64,000 nucleotides of DNA. Origin: Helicoverpa zea (Eukaryota; Arthropoda; Insecta; Lepidoptera; Noctuidae). Made by a program: the position numbers and the translations under genes. The stretch lies in contig NC_061473.1 in assembly GCF_022581195.2 (NCBI RefSeq), positions 7,006,001 to 7,070,000 of the forward strand, given 5' to 3'. Positions 11,102 through 23,547 of the stretch are shown here, in pieces. The notes beneath the pieces are model-generated. The model was not told the DNA's origin and searched no databases. It worked only from the letters and a program-made list of their open reading frames with translations. Every line of letters begins with the position of its first letter. The stretch's first letter is position 1.

Positions 11102-11511
11102 ATTGATATGGCTGTACTTATTTGCAACACAACTAATAGCGAAGCCGTTCTAAAACAAACTGAAGAGTCTGTGAAGTGTATTGCGTCGAAAGGCATGCCC
11201 GGACAGACTGCCCGCGGACATGCCCGTCTAGTGAATTCCCCGCTTTAGTCTGACATGCTTTAGTTGGTACTTACGTAGTGTTAAAAGTTATTTTTTGCTT
11301 TTTATAGGGTTTAGCGTTTTTAACCTTTTGTCATAATAATTGCGTGCTTTTTTTGGGTCGGGGGTTTTTTTAAATTTATAATTTAATTTTATATACATAC
11401 TAAATATACTAATTCAAGTCTAGTTGCTTATGTCAATAACGTATTTATGTTGCTATTGTTTGTTGTGAACACGATTTTGTTGTACTAAATTTGTAACGGA
11501 TATTTTTGCAG

Positions 11512-13602
11512 ATGGCGTCTCGAGACTCGTTCGAAAAAGAACAAAAACGACTCCAAGACCTATTTGATGCAGCTTCTACCCCTGAATCGAGTCAAGACCC
11601 ATTTGCTGATGATGGTGACTATGGATCTGATGATGAGTACTTACCATCCCGTGTTGAATCCACGAGTTCAGAGGACGAAACTCAAGCCTCAAAATCAAGA
11701 CGCATACGACAGGTTACAGCTACTACATCATCTGGTGAGTCAATATCCTCTTTGTCTAGTGATGCAGATGATGATGCTGACAAATCATCATATAATATTG
11801 ACTCGACCCTCGACGGAAATGGTGAAAATATTGAAGTCACACGAAATACTGATTGCCCTGTAGACCTAATACAAGAACCTGTCCCAGTGATAACTGATCT
11901 GCCTTTGAATGACGAAGAATACCCTAACCTGTCACCACTAGACCCCTCTGATCAGCTAAACTCTGTCAGTGTTGGTCCTAGAAGATCAAACAATCAGAGA
12001 GGAATTATGGTCTCAGACGATAACTGATATACCCGATTTTCATTTTGATAACCTTCAATGTGGTATACCCGTGAATGTTGATAGCATGAACCAAGTAATT
12101 GACTTTTTCCATCTTGCATTCCCACAAAGTGCCATCGAATATCTGGTAAACTGTACTAATAATTATGGAAACGCTCTATGCAACACGAATAGGCCTCATA
12201 CCAGATATAGCCGCAAAATAGTATATCGTGAGACCACCTGTGAAGAAATGATGAAATTTCTTGGGATTACGCTTCTCAAAGGTCACATTAAATGTCCTAA
12301 ACAAAGAAGTATCTTCATTATCGGATGTACTGTATTATCATCCCATATTTAGCTTTATAATGTCAGGACGACGATATGAGCAAATTTTACGCTGCATCTG
12401 TGCATCGGAATTAGATGCAAAAGGAGAAAATAAGATTGCAAAGTTCATTGATATGTTGACACTAAACTTTCGTAAAATTTACAATGCTGGTGAAGAGCTG
12501 TCGCTGGATGAGTCGCTTCTTCTGTTTCGAGGTCGATTGAGTTTTCCAGTACATCAAGTCGAAAAAAGCTCGCTACGGCATCAAATTCTATGAGCTCACT
12601 ACTGACGATGGTTATGTGCTAAATGTAAAGATGTATTCGGGAAAGGAAGCGACAACATCAAATACAGGCGAATCTGAATCTAAGACAGAAAAACTTGTCA
12701 TGAGGTTAATGCTTCCATACTTGCTACGTGGACATCATCTTTTCATGGACAATTTCTATAATTCTGTGAAATTATCACAGAAATTGCTTGACTTGAAAAC
12801 TCATTCTACCGGTACCTTGCGTTCAAATCGTGAAGAAAATCCTAAGAATATTGCAAATAAAAAGGTGAAGAAAGGTGAGCACGTGTGGGCACGCAAGGGC
12901 AAGGTGTATGTTTCAAAGTGGAAGGACAAACGTCCAGTCTTGATGATTACCACTAAGGTACATCCCTCTCTTGTGGAAGTGAGAAACAGATATCGCAAGA
13001 CCAAATTGAAACCTGCAGAAGTTGATCTTTATAACCGACATATGTCCGGTGTAGATAGGTCCGATCAAATGGTATCCTACTACTCATGCCCTCGGACAAC
13101 GATAAGGTGGTATAAAAAGGTGCTGTTTCACTTCTTGGATATTGCAGTTTGGAATGCATACTTCTTATTCAAAAAATATAAGAAAAACAATGCCAACTCA
13201 TATAATTACGTAAACTACCGAGAAGAATTGATTAAGGTAATGATTGGGATCAGTAATCTGAAAATAAAAGGAAGAGACATAATCAATAAAAACACTATTC
13301 ATGATAACAGGCGTTTCCGACCCAGTACTTCATCTGCTCCTCAACCGGAAAATAGTTCTGTAACTGAAAATTTAATGAGTGGCCACTGGCCAGAGCAAGT
13401 ACCATCTCGACCTGGAACAACGAAAAAGTTTGCCTTCCTAAAGTGCAAAGTTTGTAATAAAAACAAAATTCGTAAAGAAACGAGCTATCGCTGTAAAGGG
13501 TGTCCAGATAAACCTCCATTATGCCCATCTTGCTTCGAAAGGACATTGCCACCCGTTGGGCCCCTTATTTGTGATAGAGTGTCAAGAATATTTTATTATT
13601 AA
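11512..13602 (+). pseudogene. piggyBac transposase, frameshifted
   Basis: Full-length piggyBac homology in four pieces: acidic N-terminus (11512-about 12000), ITDIPDFHFDNLQ onward (to about 12300), LYYHPIFSFIMSGRRYEQIL onward (to about 12560), then an open frame from 12616. All catalytic aspartates are still visible: LSLDESLLLFRGR, LFMDNFYNS and MSGVDRSDQMVSYYS. The C-terminal Cys-rich domain (CKVCNKNKIRKETSYRCKGC, CPSCFE) is also kept. Three frameshifts (near 12000, 12300 and 12560) make it non-functional. A related intact copy is at 26347-28374. Confidence 0.92.
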
Positions 13603-14566
13603 AAATCAAGTCCTAATTTTATAAAACTAACTATTTTTTTTCAGAATTTCTTGTACCCTAGCATTGAAAAACATAATTAATATTTATTTTATTGAATCTA
13701 AGCTAGTTCCGCCATTAAAACTTAACGTGAATGTTGCCAGGTAGACGACAGACTATCTCATTTAAATGAACGAGGTGATCGATTGAAAATATCGATATAA
13801 TATATAGCATTTTTCTCTTATATCAAAATGTACAAGTATATATATTAAGTATGCACTCGTAAATAGTAAACAAGAAAAGAAGAAAGAAAAACTGTTTATA
13901 ACTGTTGCACAAACAATAAAATATCAACACTAACAAAAGTCACCACTGAACTATATCTATAAAACGGTTACACCTAACACCATACATGGAATACAACAAT
14001 AACACAATAATTAGTAAATGATATTATTTATAACAAATCGATTTAGAAAATCGATTAACAAAATATTTAACATGGTAACATCTACTCGGAACGCGAGTCT
14101 ATCTGTCAAATCAATACGTCATTCAAATTGTTTTCGTGCCGGTTGTTATGCGTAGAGTTGAATTTATTCCTCCGTATTTGCTTCTGATAGTTACAATTTG
14201 CGTAAAAACTGTCGAGCTAATCGTTTTCGTGCCTCCAGTGGTTTTTTTTAGATATTGGACTCTTTTCTTAATGATAAGTGAGCACATTGACTCGTGAGCA
14301 TTGGACTCTTGTTTTTAGTGATATTGTTGTTTTACTCCGGAAAAATATCTGCACCTGGTAGAAGTCGAGTAAACTACTCTTTGTCTCGCCAGTGTGTTAA
14401 TTTCTCTTTACGTATAGGGCCTAATCTTCGTAGACGTTAAATTGAAGAAATAGATGAACCAATGCTTATCCTTCTAAACACCTACATTGGTAAGTTTGTT
14501 TTATTATGTTTGTGGATTTCACACGTCTCTAAACTACCTTACATTTTATTTTGTCATTTTTTCCAG
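13603..14566. other. Non-coding stretch
   Basis: AT-rich. It probably contains the 3' flank of the piggyBac transposase gene. I found no terminal repeat matching the element's 5' end and no supported gene. Confidence 0.4.
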
Positions 14567-15080
14567 ATATCTTCTGATGATATCCTGTGTGTGAAATGTT
14601 TTGTATTATTACAAAACCAGACAGCATCTAACTCAAATCTGTCACTTGTATCCCCTGCTCGTGGACACCTAAACATATGCTACGCATGTGGCTTGTCAAC
14701 AGCAAGTCGCAAAACTCATAGAGTCAGTCAAGATAGTTCCTCAAAGGAATGTTATACTAAGATGGACACCAGTACATCACGTAAGTGTTTATTCTTATTT
14801 ATTTAAACTTAATGTATGAATGCATATGTATGTGTGTGTTGAACTAATTAAATATTAATGAATATCAAGTATCTAAATATAATATTTTTGTTATTAGGTG
14901 TTGCATTTGGAACGAGTTTGTGTTCCTTGTTGGGCGGCTGCATCAAGACAAGTCCGGAGGCAACCCGTTGCTGGCAGTAGCCAACACACTGTGGAGTCTG
15001 CACCGGAGACTGGTATCATGGATGGAAACATAATTACAGATATGATGATTCCTGTACCACCACCACTGCCACCGCTTTAA
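14567..15080 (+). CDS. Possible two-exon gene fragment, unrecognised
   Basis: An exon-like block 14567-14776 is preceded by TTTTTTCCAG and followed by GTAAGTG. It encodes a short cysteine-containing peptide (ILCVKCF, NICYACG, KECYTKM), suggesting two Cys pairs. A second block from 14898 follows TTATTAG and ends in a proline-rich tail (PVPPPLPPL) at 15080. The phases do not agree with the proline-rich frame: joining gives a stop near 14982. I do not recognise a family, and it may be a decayed exon or chance. Confidence 0.25.
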
Positions 15081-15337
15081 TGATATAAGCGCTCCAGCAC
15101 AATTTCTAGACAACATATTCCTTGAAGAATAAATGTCTATTATTTTAATTGGTTGTGTTTTTTCTTATTAAACATCTGTATAGCATTTACTATATTTTAA
15201 ACTCCTTTATAATTAAGCCCTTTCTAAAATAAACTACAACTAATCATAGATGGCACAGCGATCTTACTAAGTAGCAGGGCAGTGATTTTACTATGTCGCT
15301 TGCAGGAGATGCTGTCATATATGTCATACATACTCGT

Positions 15338-15960
15338 ATATACTAGGTACCTACCAGTTTGCCAACAATCTTGGGGTCGGCTTTTAGTCTAACCGATGCA
15401 GCTGAATACAGTATTGCTCAAAGAGTGATTGCCCATCTGACCTCCATACCCGATACACTGGGTTATAACATGTTACCTCCTGGTAAGTGGTTGTCACACT
15501 TGCTGGATTCTAGCTACTCATAACAAGTATAAATAATGCACCCAGAATCAGCAGTTTAAATGTAAGTACTATAGTTCGGCCATTCAGAGAATGCGTTCCT
15601 GACACGTCGCGATTGAACTGACGACGTAACTTTGCAATGGCGTTGCAGTTACGATAAAAATATTTTTGCTGGTTGTTTACCGTTTTAACAATTGAGGAGC
15701 ATTAAAACAACATTATTATATCAATAATCAATGAATGTTATTACGTCGTCAGTTCAATCGCGACGTGTCAGGAACGCATTCTCTGAATGGCCGAACTATA
15801 GCAGCCACCCAGCTGAAGTTGGTAATGGATGGTCACCCAAGTGCAATCTGACCAAGTAGCTTAACTTAAGATATCTCCTTGTGGTTGTTGTAACGTAGCC
15901 ACATGCTCCTCCAACCAATTTAGCCCTAAGTATATTTATTTCTACTGGTGCCAGCAAAAC
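15338..15960. repeat. Lepidopteran dispersed repeat, split by a MITE
   Basis: Contains CAGTTTGCCAACAATCTTGG, CGATGCAGCTGAATACAGTA and a tail resuming at 15802 after the MITE (GCAGCCACCCAGCTGAAGTT). I recognise the motif order from common moth repeats; class not resolved. Confidence 0.5.
15569..15801. mobile_element. MITE / foldback element with 60-bp inverted ends
   Basis: About 60-bp near-perfect inverted repeats starting CTATAGTTCGGCCATTCAGA at 15569 and ending in the complement at 15801, with only about 110 bp between them. It interrupts a dispersed repeat. The target duplication is ambiguous, so the superfamily is not assigned. Confidence 0.8.
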
Positions 15961-16084
15961 CTACTTCCGCTGACTGCAAGATAAACAGTTTAACATATTA
16001 TTTAGCAAGAAAAGATGATATCTGATGTTTTTATTTCATTTGGGAATCAATATTAATACTAAAAATATTTTATTGTTTAAACGC

Positions 16085-16620
16085 AAATTGTTTTTGAAAA
16101 AATATTGTCTATATAATAACCTCAATTCTTCATCAGAAAAAAATCAATAATTCTCGGAAACTAGGGTAAAAAATTATAAATTGTTTTCAGGGTCTGAAAA
16201 GGTAATTGTCGTTCTTCAAAATAAAGTTAAAACCACCATGCACGCAATTTTTTTCTGGGGGCCCAAATCTCCTAACAAAACGGGCATTCTCCTTTACCAT
16301 GAAAGTATAAGTACTGATGAATAATGATTTCAGAATATTTTTTATTCATTATAATCTTATTGTTAGATGGATATGTAAGTTGTTTAGATTATAACAATAA
16401 AACTGATTTCAATGTAACTGGTTTTGATATCCAGGTCCTTCCGTACGAATTGTAAGACTGATATTATAATTATAATAATGTTAATTTTAAAAAGATTTGT
16501 TTTGCGTTTAGTTTATTTTCAGTTTGCCATTATAATAATTACATAGAAGTAATAGGAAGTGATTATGTTGTTTCCTAAATAAAACTACGTTTTGATTAAT
16601 TAAATCTTCTTTTTTTTACC
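16085..16620. other. AT-rich non-coding stretch
   Basis: Nothing recognisable: no open frame of note, no inverted repeat, no known repeat motif. Confidence 0.5.
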
Positions 16621-16699
16621 TTCCTATCATACACAACACTGACGCCTGAAGGCGTAAGTGCACCACGCATGCTATTTTACACGCTTTTTATTAGCTTCA

Positions 16700-17700
16700 C
16701 CTGTATGTTTGTAGGTTTGTAACCGACTTCTTTGGGCGCGATTTTGACCCACTTTAAACGGCCAGATTTCGTTCAAACTTTGTAGATTTATTGAGGACCG
16801 ATGACAATACACTAATTTGATAAAATTATTCCATTTTTAACCGACTTCCCAAAAAGGAGGAGGTTACACATACACATCGATTACTCCGAGGTTTATAAAC
16901 CGATTTACGTGATTCTTTTTTTGTTCGACTCGGAATAGCTGCCAGTTGGTCCTATAGTCATCAGATCAGGATCTGATGATGGAAACCCTGAGAAATCGAG
17001 GGCAACCTTCGAAAGTTGTAGGCATACATAGGATAAAAACTTGACACTCAGGTGTACGCCTAAAAGCACTATTCAACTGTGAAGATTTGGAGCTGACCTG
17101 ATGATGGAGACCAGAGAGGGTCGAGGGAACTCGACAACTGAATATGTAAACTACCTCGTGTTTGGGCTTAAATTATTTGTATTGACAAGACCTTTGCAAC
17201 AGTGAAGGTTTGGAGCTGACCTGATGATGGAGACCAGAGAAAGTCGAGGGAACTCGACAACTGAATATGTAAACTACCTCGTGTTTGGGCTTAAATTATT
17301 TTTATTGACAAGACCTTTGCAACAGTGAAGGTTTGGAGCTGACCTGATGATGGAGACCAGAGAAAGTCGAGGGAACTCGACAACTGAATATGGAAACTAC
17401 CTCGTGTTTGGGCTTAAATTATTTGTATTGACAAGACCTATGCAACAGTGAAGGTTGGGAGCTGACCTGATGATGGAGACCAGAGAAAGTCGAGGGAACT
17501 CGACAACTGAATATGTAAAATACCTCGTTTGGACTTATATTCTTTGTATTGATGAGAACTTCCCACTTGTATGGATAGTGACAACTATTCGTATCACTGA
17601 AAAGCTTTAAATAAAAAACTTTTTTACAAAAAAATTAAACCGGCTTCCCAAAACACTAAAAAGCAAAAAAAATACTAATTTTAGGTACATCGGCCTAAAA
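16700..17700. repeat. Helitron-like lepidopteran repeat (ACCGACTTC family)
   Basis: Has the motif AACCGACTTCCCAAAAAGGA followed by GGAGGTTACACATACACATC near 16840, and an AACCGGCTTCCCAAAA variant near 17638. Repeats with this signature are abundant in Lepidoptera and usually treated as Helitron-like; that class assignment is from memory. It contains the 123-bp tandem array. No coding capacity. Confidence 0.5.
17080..17575. repeat. 123-bp tandem repeat, four copies
   Basis: The word AGCTGACCTGATGATGGAGA recurs at 17091, 17214, 17337 and 17460, exactly 123 bp apart. Units include GAACTCGACAACTGAATATG and CTACCTCGTGTTTGGGCTTA and differ by only a few bases, so the array is young or homogenised. 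The fourth copy degrades near 17520. Confidence 0.95.
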
Positions 17701-17985
17701 GTCGGTGGCAAAATTAACTTAGTAACATCCATTAGACACCGACTTGTAGGCTTTTCAATTTGCAAAATATGATTTTTGCTAATTTATATAATTTTTATCT
17801 ATAAGGTAAGAAAATTAATTAAAATTTTCTATAATTTTTCTCTACAGTCGATAAGGCAGGACTCGATGTTAATTTTTATTTCCAATAATTATCTTTAGCC
17901 GTTTTCTCTAATATTGACAAATTTTATACTAAAGAGAATTTTAATTCTACAAAACAAATAATAGTTTTAAAACAAACTAAAAACT

Positions 17986-18426
17986 AGAAAATAAATAATA
18001 GTTTAAAAAAACTAAAAAACACGCTTTTTATAGAAAACCGAACTAAAAAATAGAAAATAAATTTTAGTGAATTTAAATTAAGAAAATAGTGTTAAAAATT
18101 TCAATGAATATAAATTAATAATAGAGTGAATACAAAAAAAAATATTTAAAAAAAGCGTGGGGTGCTTTTTAAGGTACCTATTATCGAAATGAAAATCACT
18201 CTACTCATATCTGTCAATAAAATATTTATAACTATTGACACCATGCACCCCACGCTTTTTTTAAATATTTTTTTTTGTATTCACTCTATTATTAATTTAT
18301 ATTCATTGAAATTTTTAACACTATTTTCTTAATTTAAATTCACTAAAATTTATTTTCTATTTTTTAGTTCGGTTTTCTATAAAAAGCGTGTTTTTTTGTT
18401 TTTTTAAACTATTATTTATTTTTTGC
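17986..18426. repeat. Giant hairpin, about 180-bp arms
   Basis: Left arm about 17986-18167 and right arm about 18246-18426 are near-perfect reverse complements around a loop of about 78 bp. Inner ends are GCGTGGGGTGC / GCACCCCACGC and outer ends AAATAAATAATAGTTT / AAACTATTATTTATTT. AT-rich and non-coding. Probably a foldback transposon or an inverted tandem of the neighbouring repeat. Confidence 0.85.
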
Positions 18427-18435
18427 AACGTAAAT

Positions 18436-18560
18436 ATGACACTACGGGTATAAGCGTATGCGCCTAAGACCGTACTGTCATATCTCTACGAAATAATAAT
18501 ATTCTATGTGACAGAACGCCTTACGACGTTTACGCCTACATCCGTTCTGTCATATCATAG
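18436..18560. repeat. piggyBac subterminal-like sequence
   Basis: ATATGACACTACGGGTATAA and CCGTACTGTCATATCTCTAC resemble the 5' subterminal region of the piggyBac element near 28900-29010 (GCCGTACTGTCACG, TGACACTACGCCC). A further inverted copy (TTCTGTCATATC) is at 18534. Likely a remnant of a related element's end. Confidence 0.4.
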
Positions 18561-20527
18561 CATAGTATCAGTTAGTCCAGTCGATCGTGGCAAGGGAAAA
18601 AAATGTAAATACCTACGAAGACCAAACTGCAACGTTATCACCAACTGCTGCATGCATCAACTTGTACCTGCCTATAATTTTTCAATCGCGGTTCCGTCAC
18701 TGTATTTACGTATCCTCTATTCTACGTCTGTAATACGTACGTCTTTTGTTTTCGTTACGCGATGACCAATAATCGGGAAGCGTGTGGGATACGGGGGAGG
18801 GGCGGGTGTCAATCCGTTCCGTGTCACGTCTCAGTCTGTCAGTTGACACTGACGACCGAAACTACCGGGGTTACGAAGTTTCGAGGATTACCGATGTAAA
18901 TTACGACTAGACTCTGTCTCACGCGCACCTTATTGTTGTTTACATACATTATGGATAAGTGGTTGAAAAGAAACGCTGAAGGAACATCAAATGAGGAAAG
19001 AAATGCTTCGGAAGGTTCATCAAACAAAGTAAGTTAATATTTTTGATATTGTTACTAGGTATAGCAAACGTTCTCTCAATATGCCTTCTATACTACAAGT
19101 AGTACGAAATTTACTTTCAAAATAAGCAAATACAAATAATAAAGCCGATCGTTGGCGAACATTGAGTGATACCTACGTGCCGCGATATGTCATTGACCTC
19201 CCAAGCGCTTCACGAAGATTTCGCACCCATATTACATCAAACGATGTGTTAATGGTGCATGCTGCCAAATTTCTTGAAGTGTATTCTAACATTAGGAAAT
19301 TAATTCTTATTAAATTGGATATTTTTACTTTTGTTATTATACAAATAATGTTCCTAATATTGTAATTTAATTTATTGCAGATCTTGATAAATGTGCTCCA
19401 AAGAAATCAAAAACTTATCACTTTCACCAAGAATGGGAATTGGACTACTTCTTTACTATGGTGAATGGAAACTGTTGCTGCCTAATATGTAATACATCCC
19501 TGGCAATACCCAAAAAAGGAAATTTAGAGCGACATTTTAACACAATGCATAGTAAATATCAGACTGATTTTCCACCTAACAGCGAAATAAGAAAGAGCAA
19601 ATTGCAATCATTAAAATCGCAATCAAAAGTCCAAGAAAACATGTTTTCTGGGCCTATTGAGCAAAGTAAAGCTGCAACTGAAGCTTCTTTCCAAGTAAGC
19701 TACAGAATTGCACAAAAGTGCAAACCTTTTTCCGATGGAGAATACATCAAGGAAATCTTCGAAGAAGTGTCAGATTCGCTGTTCGTGAATTTCAAAAATA
19801 AAAACGAAATTAAAAAAGCTGTTCATGGTTTACAGCTGTCTCGAAATACTGTGATGCGCCGTATAGAAACAATAAGTAAAAACTTAAACGAACAACTACA
19901 AAAAGATATCGACCTCTGTGTTGCTTTTTCGCTTCAATTTGACGAGTCAACAGATGTCACTGATACAGCACAATTACTTGTTTTTATCCGAATGGTCTTC
20001 GAAGATTTCTCGACCAAAGAAGAACTGCTAAGCATGATTTCCTTAAAAGAAAAATTCACGGCATTCAAAGCATATATTAGCCAGATTGATATTTGATAGA
20101 TTACAGATTAGACCCTTGTATAAACTCGTATCAATGACAACTGATGGAGCTCCTGCAATGACAGGTATTCATAATGGTTTTATTGCTCTTTGTCACAAAG
20201 ACGAAGATTTTCCAGACTTCATTAGGCAGTTGTCCCACCAACAACGAGAAACCGACTAACTATCGGCTATTTTCTCGCTCAAGACACGTACAATAGATAT
20301 ACTTTCCGTGTGAACAAAAGAGATGCATATACAAACAGTTGATCGCTGACTGTTCACACTGCCGGCGAGCACTCGCTTCACTAGTTTGTCGCTGAGCGAC
20401 AAGAGCTATGAAAGATAACACTCGCTCGACGATACTCGCCAAGCGATTAGAACTCACGCCGAGAGAGCAACCAGTGGTCATTTCTCTACAGTGCGTATCT
20501 GAGAGTACACGTCTTTTTTAATTTAAT

Positions 20528-22840
20528 ATGAATATCGAAAAATCATTTGAATTATCATTGTTATCTAGTTCAGACGACGATGATGATGAATTCTATGATA
20601 GGATTTGTGTAGTGGCTGCGGTAATTCTGAATAAACGTAAGAAAAAAATGAAGAAAAAAAGAAGAATATGGATGGAAAATATTAATTATTTCAGAAAAGA
20701 ATGCAGTGAATTCAAACTATTCTATGAATTAACAAATGATGGCTTTCGCACATATTTTAGAATGACAAGAGACGAGTTTGAAAATTTGCATAGTTTAATA
20801 GAAGATGACTTTAAAAAAGAAAATACAAATTATAGAGAAGCTATTGGTACAAGAGAGCGTCTCGTCATTACATTAAGGTAAGGCTCCATCGCTTGGAGTG
20901 ATTTTTCAGCGGCAGACATTGAATCTTGGATCTCTTCGTTTTGGCTACGAGTAGTATGTTCTCCAATTCCAATTTGCTACACACCAGAACCGCTGGGTTC
21001 AGGTGAGGCAGAACCGTGTCCAGAAGAAAAAATTGTCTGACTCGTAGAAGGGCGAGAGTTGTAAGAATAATCGTTTGAGTAGTAACCGGTATATGAATAG
21101 TTTGTATTAGCAATATTGTCTTCAGCATCCATTACCAATTGAAACAACTTTCTTTTTATTGTTCTTTGATAATACTCCGGCATCTGCTTTGTACTATGAT
21201 ACATTGAATCAAAAAAAGCTTTTAAAGGATCACTTGATGTTAGTACTTCTTTACGTAACTCATCCCTCTTTTAAAAAATTTAACAAATCCTCGTCATTAT
21301 GAATTATTTCATCCGTCTTCCTTTTTTTTTGGAGCTATTATCGTATCTGCTGAATCTCTACTAACATCTGTACTAGCTGTTTCCTCGAAATATGTCGAAA
21401 TATCAGGATGTGGTGTAACATTTGTATCTCGTTCCGCATTTGTCATATATGGAAGCATAAATTCCATGTGACTCATGTACTTCCAGGGTTTTATTTGTTT
21501 TTGTGACTGTCCACTTGTTGTCTTCTTGATTTTTTTAATTTTTCACGCTGCGTGTTTCGCAAATTTTTCCATTTTAATTTTGCCTGTGTAACTGTAAATA
21601 AAACAAATAATTATAACACACCACATCAAAATTAATTTTATGTTATTAACTTATATTATTTGATATTTTTATTTATTTTCAGATATCTTATAACCGGAAC
21701 TACATATACAGCATTGTCAAAAAGCTATAGAATAGGCCGTTCTACGCTCTCCGAAATAATACCAGTAGTATGTGAATCTTTATGGATCAAGTTGCAGCCA
21801 AAAGTAATGAAGCTCCCTACTGAACCCGAATGGAAAGTTATAGCAAAAGACTTTTAAATTTGTGGAATTTCAATAATTGCCTTGGTGCAATTGATGGCAA
21901 GCACGTAGTAATTTTTTCGCCCCGTAAATCGGGATCACAGTACTTTAACTACAAAAAAACATTTTCGATTGTACTGTTAGCAATTGCTGATGCTCATGGA
22001 AGTGAAGGGAACAGTGAAACAGAATATAAATATAATATGGAATTTTATTATGTGACTTTTCCAGACTTTTCAGAATACCATGTTTCTTAAAGTGTTTCTT
22101 ACATGCTTGACAAAAGACACATTTCTTCTATAATAGATAATAGGTCATAGACCTTAAAGAAGGTATTACATTGTAGGTATCTAACTTCTTTTCAACAGGA
22201 AGATTTATAATGATCGATGTTGGATCAATGGGCAGATACAGTGACAGCGGAATATTCACAGATAGTAATTTCTACAATGTGTTGCAAAACAATGGATTGA
22301 GATTACCCGCAGATGAACCCCTATATGAAAGAGGTTTGCCTCAGCCTTATGTTTTTATTGGTGACTGTGCATTTCCGTTGATGACACATTTATTAAAACC
22401 ATATCCTGATCATGAAAGGTTGGATAAAGACCAGTTTTAATATTTAATTATAGACTGAGCAGAGCACGCCGAATGGTAGAAAGTGCATTTGGTATGTTGG
22501 TGCACAAATGGCGTATCTTTTTTAGGCCATTAGATGTTAAAATAAGTACCGCCAAAAAATTGTAAAGGCTGCGTGCGTTCTACATAACTATGTATTATGC
22601 AATGAAATCGAAAAGGCGCCTTCACAGACAGTTTTTTCTGATAATATGTCAAGAAATTACTCCGAGGTATCTGAACAAAACTCAGCAGATTTTGAAGACG
22701 GCTTTTTTGTGAGAGAATATTTCATGGAATATTTTAATTCCATTGGAACAGTTTCGTGGCAAAATAACCGTGTGCAAAATGTATTAGATTCTGATAGGAT
22801 AACACATAACTTACATTTGACTCTGCAAAATGAATATTGA
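20528..22840 (+). pseudogene. PIF/Harbinger transposase, H3
   Basis: Exon 1, 20528-20877, has a basic N-terminus and MTRDEFENLHSLIEDDF, with donor GTAAGG. Exon 2 starts 21683 (YLITGTTYTALSKSYRIGRS) and contains the first catalytic Asp in GAIDGKHVVIF. A stop at 21855-21857 shows a frameshift near 21850. A further intron ends near 22200 (TTTCAACAG). The last part has the second Asp (YVFIGDCAFPL) and Glu (RMVESAFGM), with a frameshift near 22435 and another near 22555. It ends at 22840. All three catalytic acids survive but the gene is broken. The MADF gene's second exon region lies antisense in the first intron. Confidence 0.85.
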
Positions 22841-22864
22841 TTTAACTATAGGTATATGTTGTGT

Positions 22865-23099
22865 TATACTCGATCGGTTTAGGTAGTTAACTAAAGGTAA
22901 ACAATCTTGGTATGACTTTTTATTTAAAAACACAGTTTAAAAATAAAATGCAGCTAAAAATTAATGTAAATACAAAAATAACAACTAAATAATCAATTGA
23001 ACCATTATTTTAAGCAGTAGTTTGTTTCATGTGTATTTGTATAAAAAGTTCTACCAAGATTGTTTACCTTTAGTTAACTACCTAAACCGATGGAGTATA
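22865..23099. mobile_element. Hairpin MITE inside H3
   Basis: About 47-bp inverted ends, TATACTC(G/C)ATCGGTTTAGG continuing through TAGTTAACTAAAGGTAAAC, at 22865 and 23099, around about 140 bp of AT-rich sequence. It directly abuts the neighbouring TA-flanked element. Target duplication unclear. Confidence 0.8.
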
Positions 23100-23547
23100 T
23101 AAGGTGCTTTAATATTACCTGCCAGGACTTGAATGGAGGGTAGTATTGCGTTTATAGATCACAATAGTGAAGAAATTTCGTTCCCCGGAACAGTCAATTC
23201 AATTCGAGACATTAAACAAGTTAAATTAACATTGGCTCTACTCTGCATAACGTGGTTCACAAATTACGTTCGTAGTATCGCTTCGTCAATGAAAACAACT
23301 GCTATCTCTTTCTATCTGTTCTGTGAATGAAAACTGAAATCAGCTGACTAGTTTCGACTCTACCTAAGAAGTGTTTAAAATGTGTAATTACTTACCAGAT
23401 AACGCATTCTTCCAAAAAACTGACGTAAATAAGATGATAAACTTCCCATCACACTTAAAACAGGCTTTGGACTGACAAGTTAGTGTAAAGAATCACATTT
23501 GTTTAAACTATCGATAACGATTATTATCAAATGACGATAAATTACAA

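Larger units (their letters stand above)
7946..11391. mobile_element. PIF/Harbinger transposon H2 with long inverted arms
   Basis: Carries a MADF gene (+) and Harbinger transposase (-) in the same interleaved layout as H1. The inverted arms are unusually long: from ATAAAATTAAATTATAAATT at 7946 through CCCCCGACCCAAAAAAAGC to GCGGGCA near 8350 on the left, and the reverse complement from about 11212 to 11391 on the right, roughly 190 bp once a MITE in the left arm is discounted. Whether the true element end is at 7946/11391 or at the inner GGGGAATTCACTAGACGGGC (8319/11241) cannot be settled here; no clean outer target duplication was seen. Confidence 0.75.
6878..13602 (+). mobile_element. piggyBac-family element 2 (interrupted)
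   Basis: A TTAA followed by CACGTTCGTGGACAGTA (6878-6898) matches, in inverse orientation and perfectly over 21 bp, the outer end of the intact piggyBac element at 29067-29087. Repeats of GTACTGTCAC follow at about 6990 and 7020. A broken piggyBac transposase follows at 11512 after a splice acceptor (TTGCAG). I infer a leader exon ending near 7213 (AAA|GTGAGT) and a long intron into which H2 and other repeats inserted. No matching 3' end was found after 13602, so the right limit is that of the coding region. Confidence 0.55.

Noticed and set aside
14567..15080. Confident host gene
   Set aside because: Splice phases disagree and no family is recognisable, so it is listed only at low confidence.
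15569..15801. Possible microRNA precursor or terminator hairpin
   Set aside because: The arms are about 60 bp with about 110 bp between, and the unit interrupts a repeat; a MITE explains it better.
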